The notes under the pieces were generated by a model. It did not search any database. It was not told the origin of the DNA and saw only the letters and a list, made by a program, of their open reading frames with translations. A stretch of 44,322 nucleotides of DNA. Source: Dokdonella_A sp937902695 (GTDB lineage: Bacteria > Pseudomonadota > Gammaproteobacteria > Xanthomonadales > Rhodanobacteraceae). The stretch lies in NCBI GenBank assembly GCA_048498135.1, contig JBEHYO010000019.1:1-44322 (forward strand). The letters run 5' to 3'. Shown in pieces: positions 23,464-30,867 of this stretch (position 1 is its first letter; every line of letters begins with the position of its first letter). The translations under genes were made by a program, and so were the position numbers.

Positions 23464-24258
23464 CTAGTTTTTGTCCGTCGGATCGCGCGGGCGATCCGGC
23501 TTGTCCTCTCTCGCCTGCGTCGCATCGCGATGCTCGCGGCGGAACTCGTCCAGCAACGCACGCATTTCCTTGTCCGCCGCGACGTGCGCCAGCAGATCCG
23601 GCCGGCGCAGCCACGTCCGTCCCAGCGACTGCTTCAGGCGCCAGCGGCGAATCGCCGCGTGATCGCCCGAGAGCAGCACCGGCGGCACGTCGCCCCAGGC
23701 GTCGCGCTCCGGACGCGTGTAGTGCGGACAATCGAGCAGGCCGTTCGAAAACGAGTCCTGCTCGGCCGACTGCGCGTCGTTGAGCGCGCCTTCCTGCAGC
23801 CTGCCGATGGCGTCGATCACGATCGCCGCCGCCAGCTCGCCGCCGGAGATCACGTAGTCGCCGATCGAGATTTCCTCGTCGACCGCGTGCTCCAGGAAAC
23901 GCTCGTCGATGCCTTCGTACCGGCCGCACAGAAGGAACAGTTTTTCCCGCCGCGCGAGCTCTTCCACTTTGCGTTGCGTGAGCCGCGCTCCCTGCGGACT
24001 CAGGTAAATCGCCTTGTCCGGCCCACCCGCCGCGCGTACCGCGTCAAGCGCGCGCCGCAGCGGATCGACCATCATCACCATTCCGGGACCGCCGCCGTAC
24101 GGCCGCTCATCGGCCGAACGATAGTTGTCCTGGGCGAAATCGCGCGGATTCCACGTCGCGATCTCGATCAAGCCCCGCGCCTTCGCGCGTCCGACCACGC
24201 CGATGTCGGCCGCGGTCCTGATGAAATCCGGAAACAGCGTGATGACGTCGATGCGCAT
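23464..24258 (-). CDS. trmD: tRNA (guanine37-N1)-methyltransferase TrmD
   Basis: The protein has 264 residues from MRIDVITLFPDF at 24258. SPOUT trefoil-knot motifs are present: ERPYGGGPGMVMM, LCGRYEGIDERF (about 113-124) and ISIGDYVISGGELAA (133-147), which bind S-adenosylmethionine, plus DCPHYTRP and PPVLLSGDHAAI. The enzyme methylates G37 of tRNAs with G at 36, preventing +1 frameshifting. It is preceded by a 122-base gap from rimM holding a palindromic repeat pair, instead of the usual short spacing. Earlier in-frame starts would translate that repeat and are rejected. Confidence 0.97.
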   Translation of the reverse strand: MRIDVITLFPDFIRTAADIGVVGRAKARGLIEIATWNPRDFAQDNYRSADERPYGGGPGMVMMVDPLRRALDAVRAAGGPDKAIYLSPQGARLTQRKVEELARREKLFLLCGRYEGIDERFLEHAVDEEISIGDYVISGGELAAAIVIDAIGRLQEGALNDAQSAEQDSFSNGLLDCPHYTRPERDAWGDVPPVLLSGDHAAIRRWRLKQSLGRTWLRRPDLLAHVAADKEMRALLDEFRREHRDATQAREDKPDRPRDPTDKN

Positions 24259-24300
24259 CGCGCGGTTCCGTGTCCTCGGCTTCCGTCGTCCTCTGCTTCC

Positions 24301-24362
24301 GTCATTCCCGCGAAAGCGGGAATCCATCGGCTCCTTTGGATGCCCGCTTTCGCGGGCATGAC
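24301..24362. repeat. Paired palindrome (ATTCCCGCGAAAGCGGGAAT type) between rimM and trmD
   Basis: Two 26-bp units in inverted orientation (24301-24326 and 24337-24362, two mismatches) enclose a 10-base spacer. Each unit is itself a palindrome: ATTCCCGCGAAAGCGGGAAT and TGCCCGCTTTCGCGGGCA. The unit fits the form ATTCCCN8GGGAAT of the neisserial dRS3 repeat and is a type known from many proteobacteria, where it produces false peptides such as VIPAKAGIH/MPAFAGMT. The size and layout suggest a MITE or REP doublet. A related pair lies at 36788-36866. Confidence 0.92.
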
Positions 24363-24380
24363 GTCGTGTTGCGTGTCTTC

Positions 24381-24929
24381 CTAAAACTCAGGATCCCAAT
24401 CGACCGTGATGCGGCCCGACTCGAAATCCACTGCCTTCACGTAGTCGTCGAGCACGAACGGGATCAGGCGTTCGCGTCCGCCGTCCTTCGCGACCAGCAC
24501 GTCGTTCGCGCCGGTCGCGACGAGGTGCGAAACCCTGCCGAGGTTCGCGCCTTCGACGTTGACGACCTCGAGTCCCTCGAGATCGGCCCAGTAGTACTCG
24601 CCACGTTTCGGCCTGGGCAGCGCCGAGCGCCGGACCCAGACCTCGCTGCCGACGAATCGCGACGCGCGGTCGCGGTCGTCGACGTCCGGCAACGTCGCCA
24701 CGATGCCCTTGCCCTGGGCGCGTCCGTGGCAACCGCCGATCTCGCTGTCGCCGAGCGCGGATTTCAGCAGCCAGGGCTGGTAGCTGAAGATCTTCGTTCT
24801 CGGCTCCGTGTACGACTCGAGCTTGACCTCGCCCCGCACGCCGGACAAACCGACAATCTTTCCGACCAGGATCCACTTGTCGTCCGCTGCGCCTTCGCGC
24901 GGCGGGGGAGCCCCGGCCGAACCGCTCAC
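24381..24929 (-). CDS. rimM: Ribosome maturation factor RimM
   Basis: The protein has 182 residues. The N-terminal RimM barrel begins WILVGKIVGLSGVRGEVKLESYTEP (about 19-43); the PRC-barrel C-terminal half has EYYWADLEGLEVVN, LGRVSHLVATGANDVLVAK and RERLIPFVLDDYVKAVDFESGRITVDWD. It helps mature the 30S head by binding uS19. The first 17 residues (GSAGAPPPREGAADD) are a low-complexity extension. It starts 5 bases after the rpsP stop, typical of this operon. Confidence 0.95.
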   Translation of the reverse strand: MSGSAGAPPPREGAADDKWILVGKIVGLSGVRGEVKLESYTEPRTKIFSYQPWLLKSALGDSEIGGCHGRAQGKGIVATLPDVDDRDRASRFVGSEVWVRRSALPRPKRGEYYWADLEGLEVVNVEGANLGRVSHLVATGANDVLVAKDGGRERLIPFVLDDYVKAVDFESGRITVDWDPEF

Positions 24930-24934
24930 CTGAA

Positions 24935-25192
24935 TCAGGCGGCTTTCTTCGTGCCGGTCGCTTCCTTGTAGAGCGACTTGACCTTCTCGGTCATCTGCGC
25001 GCCCTTCTCGACCCAGGTCTTGGCCTTGGCCGTGTCGAACTCGAGGCGCACATCCTTGCCCGAGGCGATCGGGTTGAAGTAGCCCAGACGCTCGATGTTG
25101 CGGCCGTCGCGCGCATTGCGCTCGTCCGTAACGACGATGTGGTAGAACGGCCGCTTCTTGGCGCCGCCACGGGACAGGCGAATCTTGACCAT
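24935..25192 (-). CDS. rpsP: 30S ribosomal protein bS16
   Basis: The protein has 85 residues from MVKIRLSRGGAKKRPFYHIV at 25192. ERLGYFNPIASG, and a lysine/alanine-rich end (KEATGTKKAA), are typical. It is essential for 30S assembly. First gene of the rpsP-rimM-trmD-rplS operon, with its own promoter region upstream. Confidence 0.97.
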   Translation of the reverse strand: MVKIRLSRGGAKKRPFYHIVVTDERNARDGRNIERLGYFNPIASGKDVRLEFDTAKAKTWVEKGAQMTEKVKSLYKEATGTKKAA

Positions 25193-25267
25193 TTGCAAGT
25201 CTCTGAAATAGCTGGAAATTATTGGGCGTCGCGCCGATGCCGCCGGGCGCCGCCGAGGGAGCCGCGC

Positions 25268-25273
25268 ATTGTA
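25268..25273 (-). promoter_or_regulatory. Likely -10 element of the rpsP operon promoter
   Basis: On the minus strand TACAAT (5/6 to TATAAT) is followed by GCGCGGC, a GC-rich discriminator expected at stringently controlled ribosomal promoters. It would start transcripts about 70 bases above rpsP. The -35 region is only T-rich (CTTTAT), so the call rests on the -10, the discriminator and the position. Confidence 0.45.
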
Positions 25274-25283
25274 GCGGAACGGG

Positions 25284-25317
25284 TGGAAAAATAAAGGCCT
25301 ACCGGGGACTTAGGTAG
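25284..25317 (-). terminator. Terminator-like hairpin after the GNAT gene
   Basis: On the minus strand CTACC and GGTAG (25317-25313 and 25303-25299) form a short stem followed by GCCTTTATTTTT. It lies 29 bases beyond the GNAT stop codon and just above the rpsP promoter, so it would separate the ffh/GNAT transcript from the ribosomal operon. The stem is only five pairs. Confidence 0.45.
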
Positions 25318-25345
25318 CGGGTCAGCTCGAATCCCGCCCCGCATA

Positions 25346-25807
25346 TCAGAACAGGTGCCTGTAGACCACGAATCCCGATCGTTCGGCCACGCGATCGTAG
25401 AGCCGCATCGCCGTCGCATTCGTCTCGTGTGTCTGCCAGTAGACGCGCTGCGCTCCGGCAGTTGCCGCCGCGGCATATACCGCTTCGATCAATGCCCTGC
25501 CGACGCCGTGGCCGCGCGCGGATTCGCTCGTGTAGAGATCCTGCAGGTAGCACGTATCGACGATCGAAATCGTGCTGCGATGAAAAAGGAAATGCGCGAG
25601 CCCGATCAGCTCGCCGGCGCGCTCGGCGACGAGCGCATGCACGGGTTCGGCTTCGTCGAAGAATCGCGCCCATGTCGTGCGCGTGACTTCTTCGTCCAGC
25701 GCGCTCGCGGCGGATCGGCCGTAGAACGCGTTGTAGCCGTTCCACAGCGTCAGCCAGCGATCGAAATCCGTGGGTAGCGGCGGACGGACGACGAAATCGC
25801 GGGACAC
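25346..25807 (-). CDS. GNAT-family N-acetyltransferase
   Basis: The protein has 153 residues with a complete GNAT fold. The N-terminal VRPPLPTDFDRWLTLWNGYNAFYG is followed by LVAERAGELIGLAHFLFHR, the core YLQDLYTSESARGHGVGRALIEAVY with the acetyl-CoA P-loop (R/QxxGxG/A, here ARGHGVGRAL), then VYWQTHETNATAMRLYDRVAERSGFVVY. The pattern (YLxDLxVxxxxRGxGxGxxLI, WxTxxxNxxAxxLYD) resembles acetyltransferases acting on small amines, but the acceptor is not known. It lies 24 bases after ffh in the same direction and is probably cotranscribed. Confidence 0.88.
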   Translation of the reverse strand: MSRDFVVRPPLPTDFDRWLTLWNGYNAFYGRSAASALDEEVTRTTWARFFDEAEPVHALVAERAGELIGLAHFLFHRSTISIVDTCYLQDLYTSESARGHGVGRALIEAVYAAAATAGAQRVYWQTHETNATAMRLYDRVAERSGFVVYRHLF

Positions 25808-25831
25808 GGCGCGTGCGTCAGCGACTCGCGC

Positions 25832-27211
25832 TCACCGCGGCGGCGGCATGCCGCCGCCCCCACCCATCGTGCGCATCGCGCCCTTCATCTGGCGCATGAC
25901 GCCCTTGAGGCCGCCGCTGCCGAGCTTGGACATCATCTTCTCGGTCTGCTGATACTGCTTCAGAAGGCGATTCACATCGGCCGGCTGCGTGCCGGAGCCG
26001 CGGGCGATGCGCGCGCGGCGCGAGCCGTTGAGAAGGTCCGGATGCCTGCGCTCCTTCTTCGTCATCGAGTTGATGATCGCGATCATGCGCTTGACGGCGC
26101 CGTCGCCCGCCTGCGCCTTCATGTTCTCCGGAATCGCCATGCCGCCGGGCAGCTTCTCCATCAGCGAGGCCATGCCGCCCATGCTGATCATCTGCTCGAG
26201 CTGATCCTTCATGTCGTTGAGGTCGAAGCGCTTGCCCTTGATGACCTTCTCGGCGAGCTTCTTGGCTTTCTCCTGATCGACCTTCTGCTCGACCTGCTCG
26301 ACGAGCGACAGCACGTCGCCCATGCCGAGGATGCGCTGCGCGATGCGATCCGGATGGAACGGCTCGAGTCCCTCGGGTTTCTCGCTGACGCCGATGAACT
26401 TGATCGGGCGGCCCGTCACGTAACGCACCGAAAGCGCGGCGCCGCCGCGCGCGTCGCCGTCGGTCTTGGTCAGGACCACGCCGGTCAGCGGCAGCGCATC
26501 GGCGAATGCCTTCGCGGTATTCGCCGCGTCCTGGCCGGTCATCGAGTCGACGACGAACAGCGTCTCGATCGGATTCAGCGCCGCATGCAGGTGCTTGATC
26601 TCCGCCATCATCTCGGCATCGACATGCAGGCGGCCGGCGGTGTCGACGATGAGCACGTCGGCGAAGTTCCTGCGCGCCGCATCGAGCGCGCCCTTCGCGA
26701 TCGCGACCGGATCCTCATCGCCGCTCGACGGATGAAACAGCACGTCGACCTGGGCGGCGAGCGTCTTCAGCTGCTCGATCGCGGCCGGGCGATAGACGTC
26801 CGCGCTGACCACCATCACCTTCTTCTTGCGCCGCTCCTTGAGGAAGCGCGCGAGCTTCGCCACCGTCGTCGTCTTGCCCGCGCCCTGCAGGCCCGCCATC
26901 AGCACGACGGCCGGCGGCGCGGCGGCAAGATTGAGATCGGTGTTCTGCGTGCCCATGACGGCCGTGAGCTCGTCGCGAACGACCTTCACGAGCGCCTGGC
27001 CCGGCGTGAGGCTCTTCAGGACTTCCTGCCCGAGCGCCTTGACCTGCACGCGCTGGATCAGCGCCTGCACGACCGGCAGCGCGACGTCGGCCTCGAGCAG
27101 CGCGATGCGCACCTCGCGCAGCGACTCGCGGATATTCGATTCGGTCAGCCGGCCGCGGCCGCGCAGGCGCTGGACGGTGGCCGACAGGCGTTCACTCAGG
27201 GACTCGAACAT
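25832..27211 (-). CDS. ffh: Signal recognition particle protein Ffh
   Basis: The protein has 459 residues from MFESLSERLSATVQRLRGRG at 27211. The N helical bundle is followed by the G domain with P-loop GLQGAGKT (107-114), VSADVYRPAAIEQL, DTAGRLHVDAEMM, TKTDGDARGGAALS and FIGVSEKPEGLEPF. The methionine-rich M domain (about 300-440) carries MISMGGMASLMEKLPGG and the SRRARIARGSG RNA-binding helix-turn-helix. It ends in a glycine/methionine-rich tail. Ffh with 4.5S RNA targets nascent membrane proteins to FtsY. The divergent neighbour is ypjD, as in many gammaproteobacteria. Confidence 0.97.
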   Translation of the reverse strand: MFESLSERLSATVQRLRGRGRLTESNIRESLREVRIALLEADVALPVVQALIQRVQVKALGQEVLKSLTPGQALVKVVRDELTAVMGTQNTDLNLAAAPPAVVLMAGLQGAGKTTTVAKLARFLKERRKKKVMVVSADVYRPAAIEQLKTLAAQVDVLFHPSSGDEDPVAIAKGALDAARRNFADVLIVDTAGRLHVDAEMMAEIKHLHAALNPIETLFVVDSMTGQDAANTAKAFADALPLTGVVLTKTDGDARGGAALSVRYVTGRPIKFIGVSEKPEGLEPFHPDRIAQRILGMGDVLSLVEQVEQKVDQEKAKKLAEKVIKGKRFDLNDMKDQLEQMISMGGMASLMEKLPGGMAIPENMKAQAGDGAVKRMIAIINSMTKKERRHPDLLNGSRRARIARGSGTQPADVNRLLKQYQQTEKMMSKLGSGGLKGVMRQMKGAMRTMGGGGGMPPPR

Positions 27212-27240
27212 GATGAAACAAGCCGGAAAAAGAGTCGCGA

Positions 27241-27246
27241 AGTATA
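27241..27246 (-). promoter_or_regulatory. Possible ffh -10 element
   Basis: TATACT on the minus strand, 30 bases above the ffh start codon, matches TATAAT at five of six positions. No good -35 hexamer lies 16-18 bases upstream, so this is tentative. Confidence 0.35.
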
Positions 27247-27336
27247 TCAGCCGGGCCGATCCGGCCCGCTGCAACGCGGCGGCAAGACCCGTCGCCGTCG
27301 GTTCCCGCCCGCAAACCGCCGTGCGACACTAATCGC

Positions 27337-28134
27337 ATGCCCAGCTGGTCCGTTCTGGTTGCCGTCGTCGCCTACGTCGTCTCGGCGCTCTGCCTCGCGA
27401 TGCCGCTGATCCAGCGCGCCGCGCCGCCGCGCGCCGTCGCGCTCGGCGTCGCGGCGATCGCGGTCGCGCTGCACTTCATGGTGGCGCTCGGCATCCACCA
27501 GGGCGGCATCAATCTGCACTTTTTCGCGGCGCTGTCGCTGGTCGGCCTCGTCATTGCGGCACTGACGCTGGTCGTGAACCTGTTCCGGCCGGTGTCCGGG
27601 CTCGGCGTCGTGGTGTTTCCGCTTGCCGCCGTGCTGCTCGCGATCGATACGTGGCTCGCGCCGCCGACGACGCCGCTGCCGATCGAGTGGCAGATCGAGC
27701 TGCACGTGACGTTCGCGATCCTCGGCTACGGCTTCCTCGCGATCGCGGCGCTGCTCGCGATCCTGCTTGCGTTCCAGGAAAGCGCGCTGCGCAGCCGCCG
27801 GCTCGATTCGGGCCTGTTCCGCGCGCTGCCGCCGCTGACGCTGACCGAGACGCTGATGTTCCGCCTGATCGGCGCGGGCTTCGTGCTGCTGACGCTGACC
27901 TTGCTGTCGGGCGTGCTGTTCGTCGACAACCTGTTCGCGCAGCACCTCGTGCACAAGACCGTGCTGTCGATCGCGGCGTGGATCGTCTTCGGCGTGCTGC
28001 TGTTCGGGCGCTGGCGCTGGGGCTGGCGCGGGCGGCGTGCGGTGCGGCTCACGCTCGCGGGCATGGTCGTGCTGCTGCTCGCGTTCTTCGGCTCGAAGTT
28101 CGTGCTCGAGCTCGTGCTGAGGCGCGTGGCGTAG
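27337..28134 (+). CDS. ypjD: YpjD/CcsA-like cytochrome c assembly family membrane protein
   Basis: The protein has 265 residues with eight predicted spans. It matches the CcsA/ResC-like family (PF01578) represented by E. coli YpjD: LHFFAALSLVGLVIAALTL, IELHVTFAILGYGFLAIAALLA, LPPLTLTETLMFRLIGAGFVLLT, GVLFVDNLFAQHLVHKTVLSIAAWIVFG. His in LHVTF and in LVHKT may bind haem as in CcsA relatives. It has no tryptophan-rich WWD motif, so it is probably not a haem lyase itself. Its usual position divergent from ffh is kept here. Its stop codon directly touches that of radA (28134|28135). Confidence 0.9.
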   Translation: MPSWSVLVAVVAYVVSALCLAMPLIQRAAPPRAVALGVAAIAVALHFMVALGIHQGGINLHFFAALSLVGLVIAALTLVVNLFRPVSGLGVVVFPLAAVLLAIDTWLAPPTTPLPIEWQIELHVTFAILGYGFLAIAALLAILLAFQESALRSRRLDSGLFRALPPLTLTETLMFRLIGAGFVLLTLTLLSGVLFVDNLFAQHLVHKTVLSIAAWIVFGVLLFGRWRWGWRGRRAVRLTLAGMVVLLLAFFGSKFVLELVLRRVA

Positions 28135-29511
28135 TCAGCGCTCGCCTTTCGCGGCCTCGATCGCCTCGGCGAGCCGCTCGACGCCGATCACTTCCAGTTC
28201 GCCGATTCGCCGTTTCGGCGCGTTCGCCTTCGGCACGATCGCGCGCACGAAGCCGTGCGTGGCCGCTTCGCGCAAGCGTTCCTCGCCGTTCGGCACGGGG
28301 CGAATCTCGCCCGAAAGGCCCACCTCGCCGAACGCGACGAGCTTGTCGGGCAGCGGCCGGTCGCGAAAGCTCGACAGCACGGCGAGCAGCACCGGCAGGT
28401 CCGCCGCCGTTTCCTGCACGCGGATGCCGCCGACCACGTTGACGAACACGTCCTGATCGTAAACGGCCGCGCCGCCGTGCCGATGCAGCACCGCGAGCAG
28501 CATCGCAAGCCGGTTCTGCTCGAGCCCCAACGCGACGCGACGCGGATTGCCGAGCGAAGACTGATCGACCAGCGCCTGTACTTCGACCAGCAGCGGCCGC
28601 GTGCCTTCGCGCGTCACCATGACCGCGCTCCCCGCCGTCGGCTGCGTGTGCGCCGAAAGAAATATCGCCGACGGATTGGGCACTTCGCGAAGGCCCTTGT
28701 CGCCCATCGCGAACACGCCGAGCTCGTTGACCGCGCCGAAGCGGTTCTTGAACGCCCGCAGCACGCGAAAGCGGCTGCCCGATTCGCCTTCGAAATAGAG
28801 CACGGCATCGACCATGTGCTCGAGCACGCGCGGCCCCGCGATGCCGCCTTCCTTCGTCACGTGGCCGACGAGGAACACGCTGGTGCCGGTTTCCTTCGCG
28901 AAGCGGACGAGGCGCGCGGCCGATTCGCGCACCTGGCTCACCGAGCCCGGCGCCGCGGTCAGAAGCTCGGTCCAGATCGTCTGGATCGAGTCGATGATCA
29001 GCACGTCGGGTTTGCCGTTCGCAGCTTCGCCAAGGATGCGCTCGATCGATGTTTCGGCGAGCGCTTCGAGCCCGTCGAGCGCGATGCCGAGCCGCTGCCC
29101 GCGCGAGGCGACCTGCGCGAGGCTCTCCTCGCCGGTGACGTAAAGCCCGCGCACGCGCTGTCCGATCGCGCCGAGCATCTGCAACAGCAGCGTCGACTTG
29201 CCGATGCCGGGATCGCCGCCGATCAGCACGACTGAACCTGCCACGAGCCCGCCGCCGAGCACGCGATCGAGCTCGGCGATGCCGGTCGGCTCGCGCCGCT
29301 CGGCTTCGGCCGCGACTGTCGCGAGCTTCGTGATCTTCGCGGCGTCCGAATTGCCCGCGTAACTGCCGCGCGGATTCGAGGCCGCCTTCGCCGGCAGCAC
29401 GGTGATCTCGCTCAGCGTGTTCCATGCGCCGCACTCGACGCACTGGCCTTGCCATTTCGAATGTTCGGCGCCGCAATCGGCGCAGACGTAGGCGGTTTTG
29501 GCCTTGGCCAT
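28135..29511 (-). CDS. radA: DNA repair protein RadA
   Basis: The protein has 458 residues from MAKAKTAYVCADCG at 29511. A zinc finger (Cys10, 13, 24, 27) is followed by a RecA-like ATPase with Walker A GGDPGIGKST (98-107), Walker B VLIIDSIQTIW, the RadA-specific AFKNRFGAVNELGVF motif and a C-terminal Lon-like domain (VNVVGGIRVQETAADLPVLLA; GEVGLSGEIRPV). It drives branch migration during recombination. The first in-frame ATG 63 bases upstream would add an arginine-rich leader ahead of the zinc finger and is rejected. It shares no intergenic space with ypjD, so the two transcripts must overlap at their 3' ends. Confidence 0.97.
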   Translation of the reverse strand: MAKAKTAYVCADCGAEHSKWQGQCVECGAWNTLSEITVLPAKAASNPRGSYAGNSDAAKITKLATVAAEAERREPTGIAELDRVLGGGLVAGSVVLIGGDPGIGKSTLLLQMLGAIGQRVRGLYVTGEESLAQVASRGQRLGIALDGLEALAETSIERILGEAANGKPDVLIIDSIQTIWTELLTAAPGSVSQVRESAARLVRFAKETGTSVFLVGHVTKEGGIAGPRVLEHMVDAVLYFEGESGSRFRVLRAFKNRFGAVNELGVFAMGDKGLREVPNPSAIFLSAHTQPTAGSAVMVTREGTRPLLVEVQALVDQSSLGNPRRVALGLEQNRLAMLLAVLHRHGGAAVYDQDVFVNVVGGIRVQETAADLPVLLAVLSSFRDRPLPDKLVAFGEVGLSGEIRPVPNGEERLREAATHGFVRAIVPKANAPKRRIGELEVIGVERLAEAIEAAKGER

Positions 29512-29669
29512 TTCGAAATTCCGCAACGAAGAAGGCGGCATGATGCCCCGATCGCGTCTCATCGGCCAAGACACGGCGCAGGCGCTGAAGCGCGCGTCCG
29601 GCTGGTCGCCGCCGTCCTCGTCGACGATTCCGGATCGACGTCAAACGAGGCCGTTTCGGCCGCGACGCG

Positions 29670-30752
29670 TCAGCTTTCATCCTCGACGAAGCGTACGCGC
29701 CGCGTGACGCCGCACGTCAGCTCGTAGCCGATCGTATCGGCATGCATCGCGATCTCCTCGACCGGAAGACCGCGCCCCCACAGCACGACCGGATCGCCGA
29801 TCTTCGCGCCCGGATGATTACGAAGATCGATCGTGATCAGATCCATCGACACGCGCCCGACCAGGTTGGCGCGCGTGCCGTTGACGAGTACCGGCGTGCC
29901 GCCGTCCGCGTGGCGCGGATAGCCGTCGCCGTAGCCGATCGCGGCGATGCCGATGTTCATGTCCTCGGGACACTCGAACGTCGCGGCGTAGCCGACGTGC
30001 TCGCCCTTGCGCACGCGGTTGATCGCGATGAGCCGCGTCGTCAGCGTCATCGCGGGACGAAAGCCGAAGTCGGCGCCGATCTTGCCGGCGACGACCGAGA
30101 TGCCATACAGCGCGCCGCCGGCGCGCACCCATTGCGCCTGCGCTTCGGGCCAGCCGAGGATGCCGGCCGAGTTCGACAGCGAGCGTTCGCCTTCGACGCC
30201 GGTCAAAGCGCGCTCGAAGCGTTCGATCTGCTGCGTCGTCATCGCGTCGTCGAAGACGTCGGAGTTCGCGAAGTGCGTCAGCAAGCCGATGTCGCGCTCG
30301 ACGCTCGGCAGATCGCGCAGGCGCGCATGGAGCTCGCGCGCGCGCTCGGGCGCGAAGCCGAGCCGGTGCATGCCGGTGTCGAGCTTGATCCAGATCTTCA
30401 GCGGCCGCGGATCGACGTCGGCGGCGAGCCACTCGACCTGCGCGTCGTGGTGGATCACCGACTCGAGCCGGAGCCGGCGCATCTCGGCGAGATCGCCGGG
30501 ATCGTCCGGACCGGACAGCACGACGACACGCTGCGAGATGCCGGCGGCACGCAGGCGCTGGCCGTCCGCGATGCCGGCGACGCCGAATGCATCGGCGCCT
30601 TGCAGCGCACGCGCGACGCGTTCGAGACCGTGGCCGTAACCGTCGGCCTTGACCACTGCCATGACTTTCGAGCCCGGCGCGAGCTCGCGCACGCGGCGCA
30701 GGTTGTCGCGCAGCGCGCCGAGATGGATCGTGGCGGCGGTGGCTCGGCTCAT
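29670..30752 (-). CDS. alr: Alanine racemase
   Basis: The protein has 360 residues. Lys35 in MAVVKADGYGHG is the PLP lysine. KIWIKLDTGMHRLGF, LLTHFANSD, NSAGILGW, VRAGGALYGISV, HVGYAATF (catalytic tyrosine from the partner subunit), IGYGDGYPRH and VGRVSMDLITIDL are all present. It makes D-alanine for peptidoglycan. It lies between dnaB and radA as in related genomes. I see no Shine-Dalgarno before the ATG at 30752. A degenerate inverted repeat separates it from dnaB. Confidence 0.97.
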   Translation of the reverse strand: MSRATAATIHLGALRDNLRRVRELAPGSKVMAVVKADGYGHGLERVARALQGADAFGVAGIADGQRLRAAGISQRVVVLSGPDDPGDLAEMRRLRLESVIHHDAQVEWLAADVDPRPLKIWIKLDTGMHRLGFAPERARELHARLRDLPSVERDIGLLTHFANSDVFDDAMTTQQIERFERALTGVEGERSLSNSAGILGWPEAQAQWVRAGGALYGISVVAGKIGADFGFRPAMTLTTRLIAINRVRKGEHVGYAATFECPEDMNIGIAAIGYGDGYPRHADGGTPVLVNGTRANLVGRVSMDLITIDLRNHPGAKIGDPVVLWGRGLPVEEIAMHADTIGYELTCGVTRRVRFVEDES

Positions 30753-30765
30753 CGGCGAAAACGGC

Positions 30766-30867
30766 GATTCGGGATTGGGAATTGGGCGAAGCGCGAGGCG
30801 CGACGTCGGCGAGCAAGGCGCCAGCGCTGCGCGCGCCGGCAGATCGCAGGTTCCGAACCCCGAATCC
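30766..30867. repeat. Degenerate inverted repeat of ATTCGGGATTGGG type between dnaB and alr
   Basis: GATTCGGGATTGGGAATTGG at 30766-30785 faces a related sequence at 30851-30867 (complement GGATTCGGGGTTCGGAA; 13 of 16 bases match). Similar tandem ATTCGGGATTGGG tracts are, from memory, common between xanthomonad genes. The right arm reaches the first base of the dnaB stop codon, so the element fills the whole 113-base gap. Confidence 0.6.

Noticed and set aside
24168..24384. Short peptides such as SFPRKRES, VIPAKAGIH and MPAFAGMT
   Set aside because: These are translations of the palindromic repeat pair and are well known as false small proteins. They also explain the spurious extended starts of trmD.
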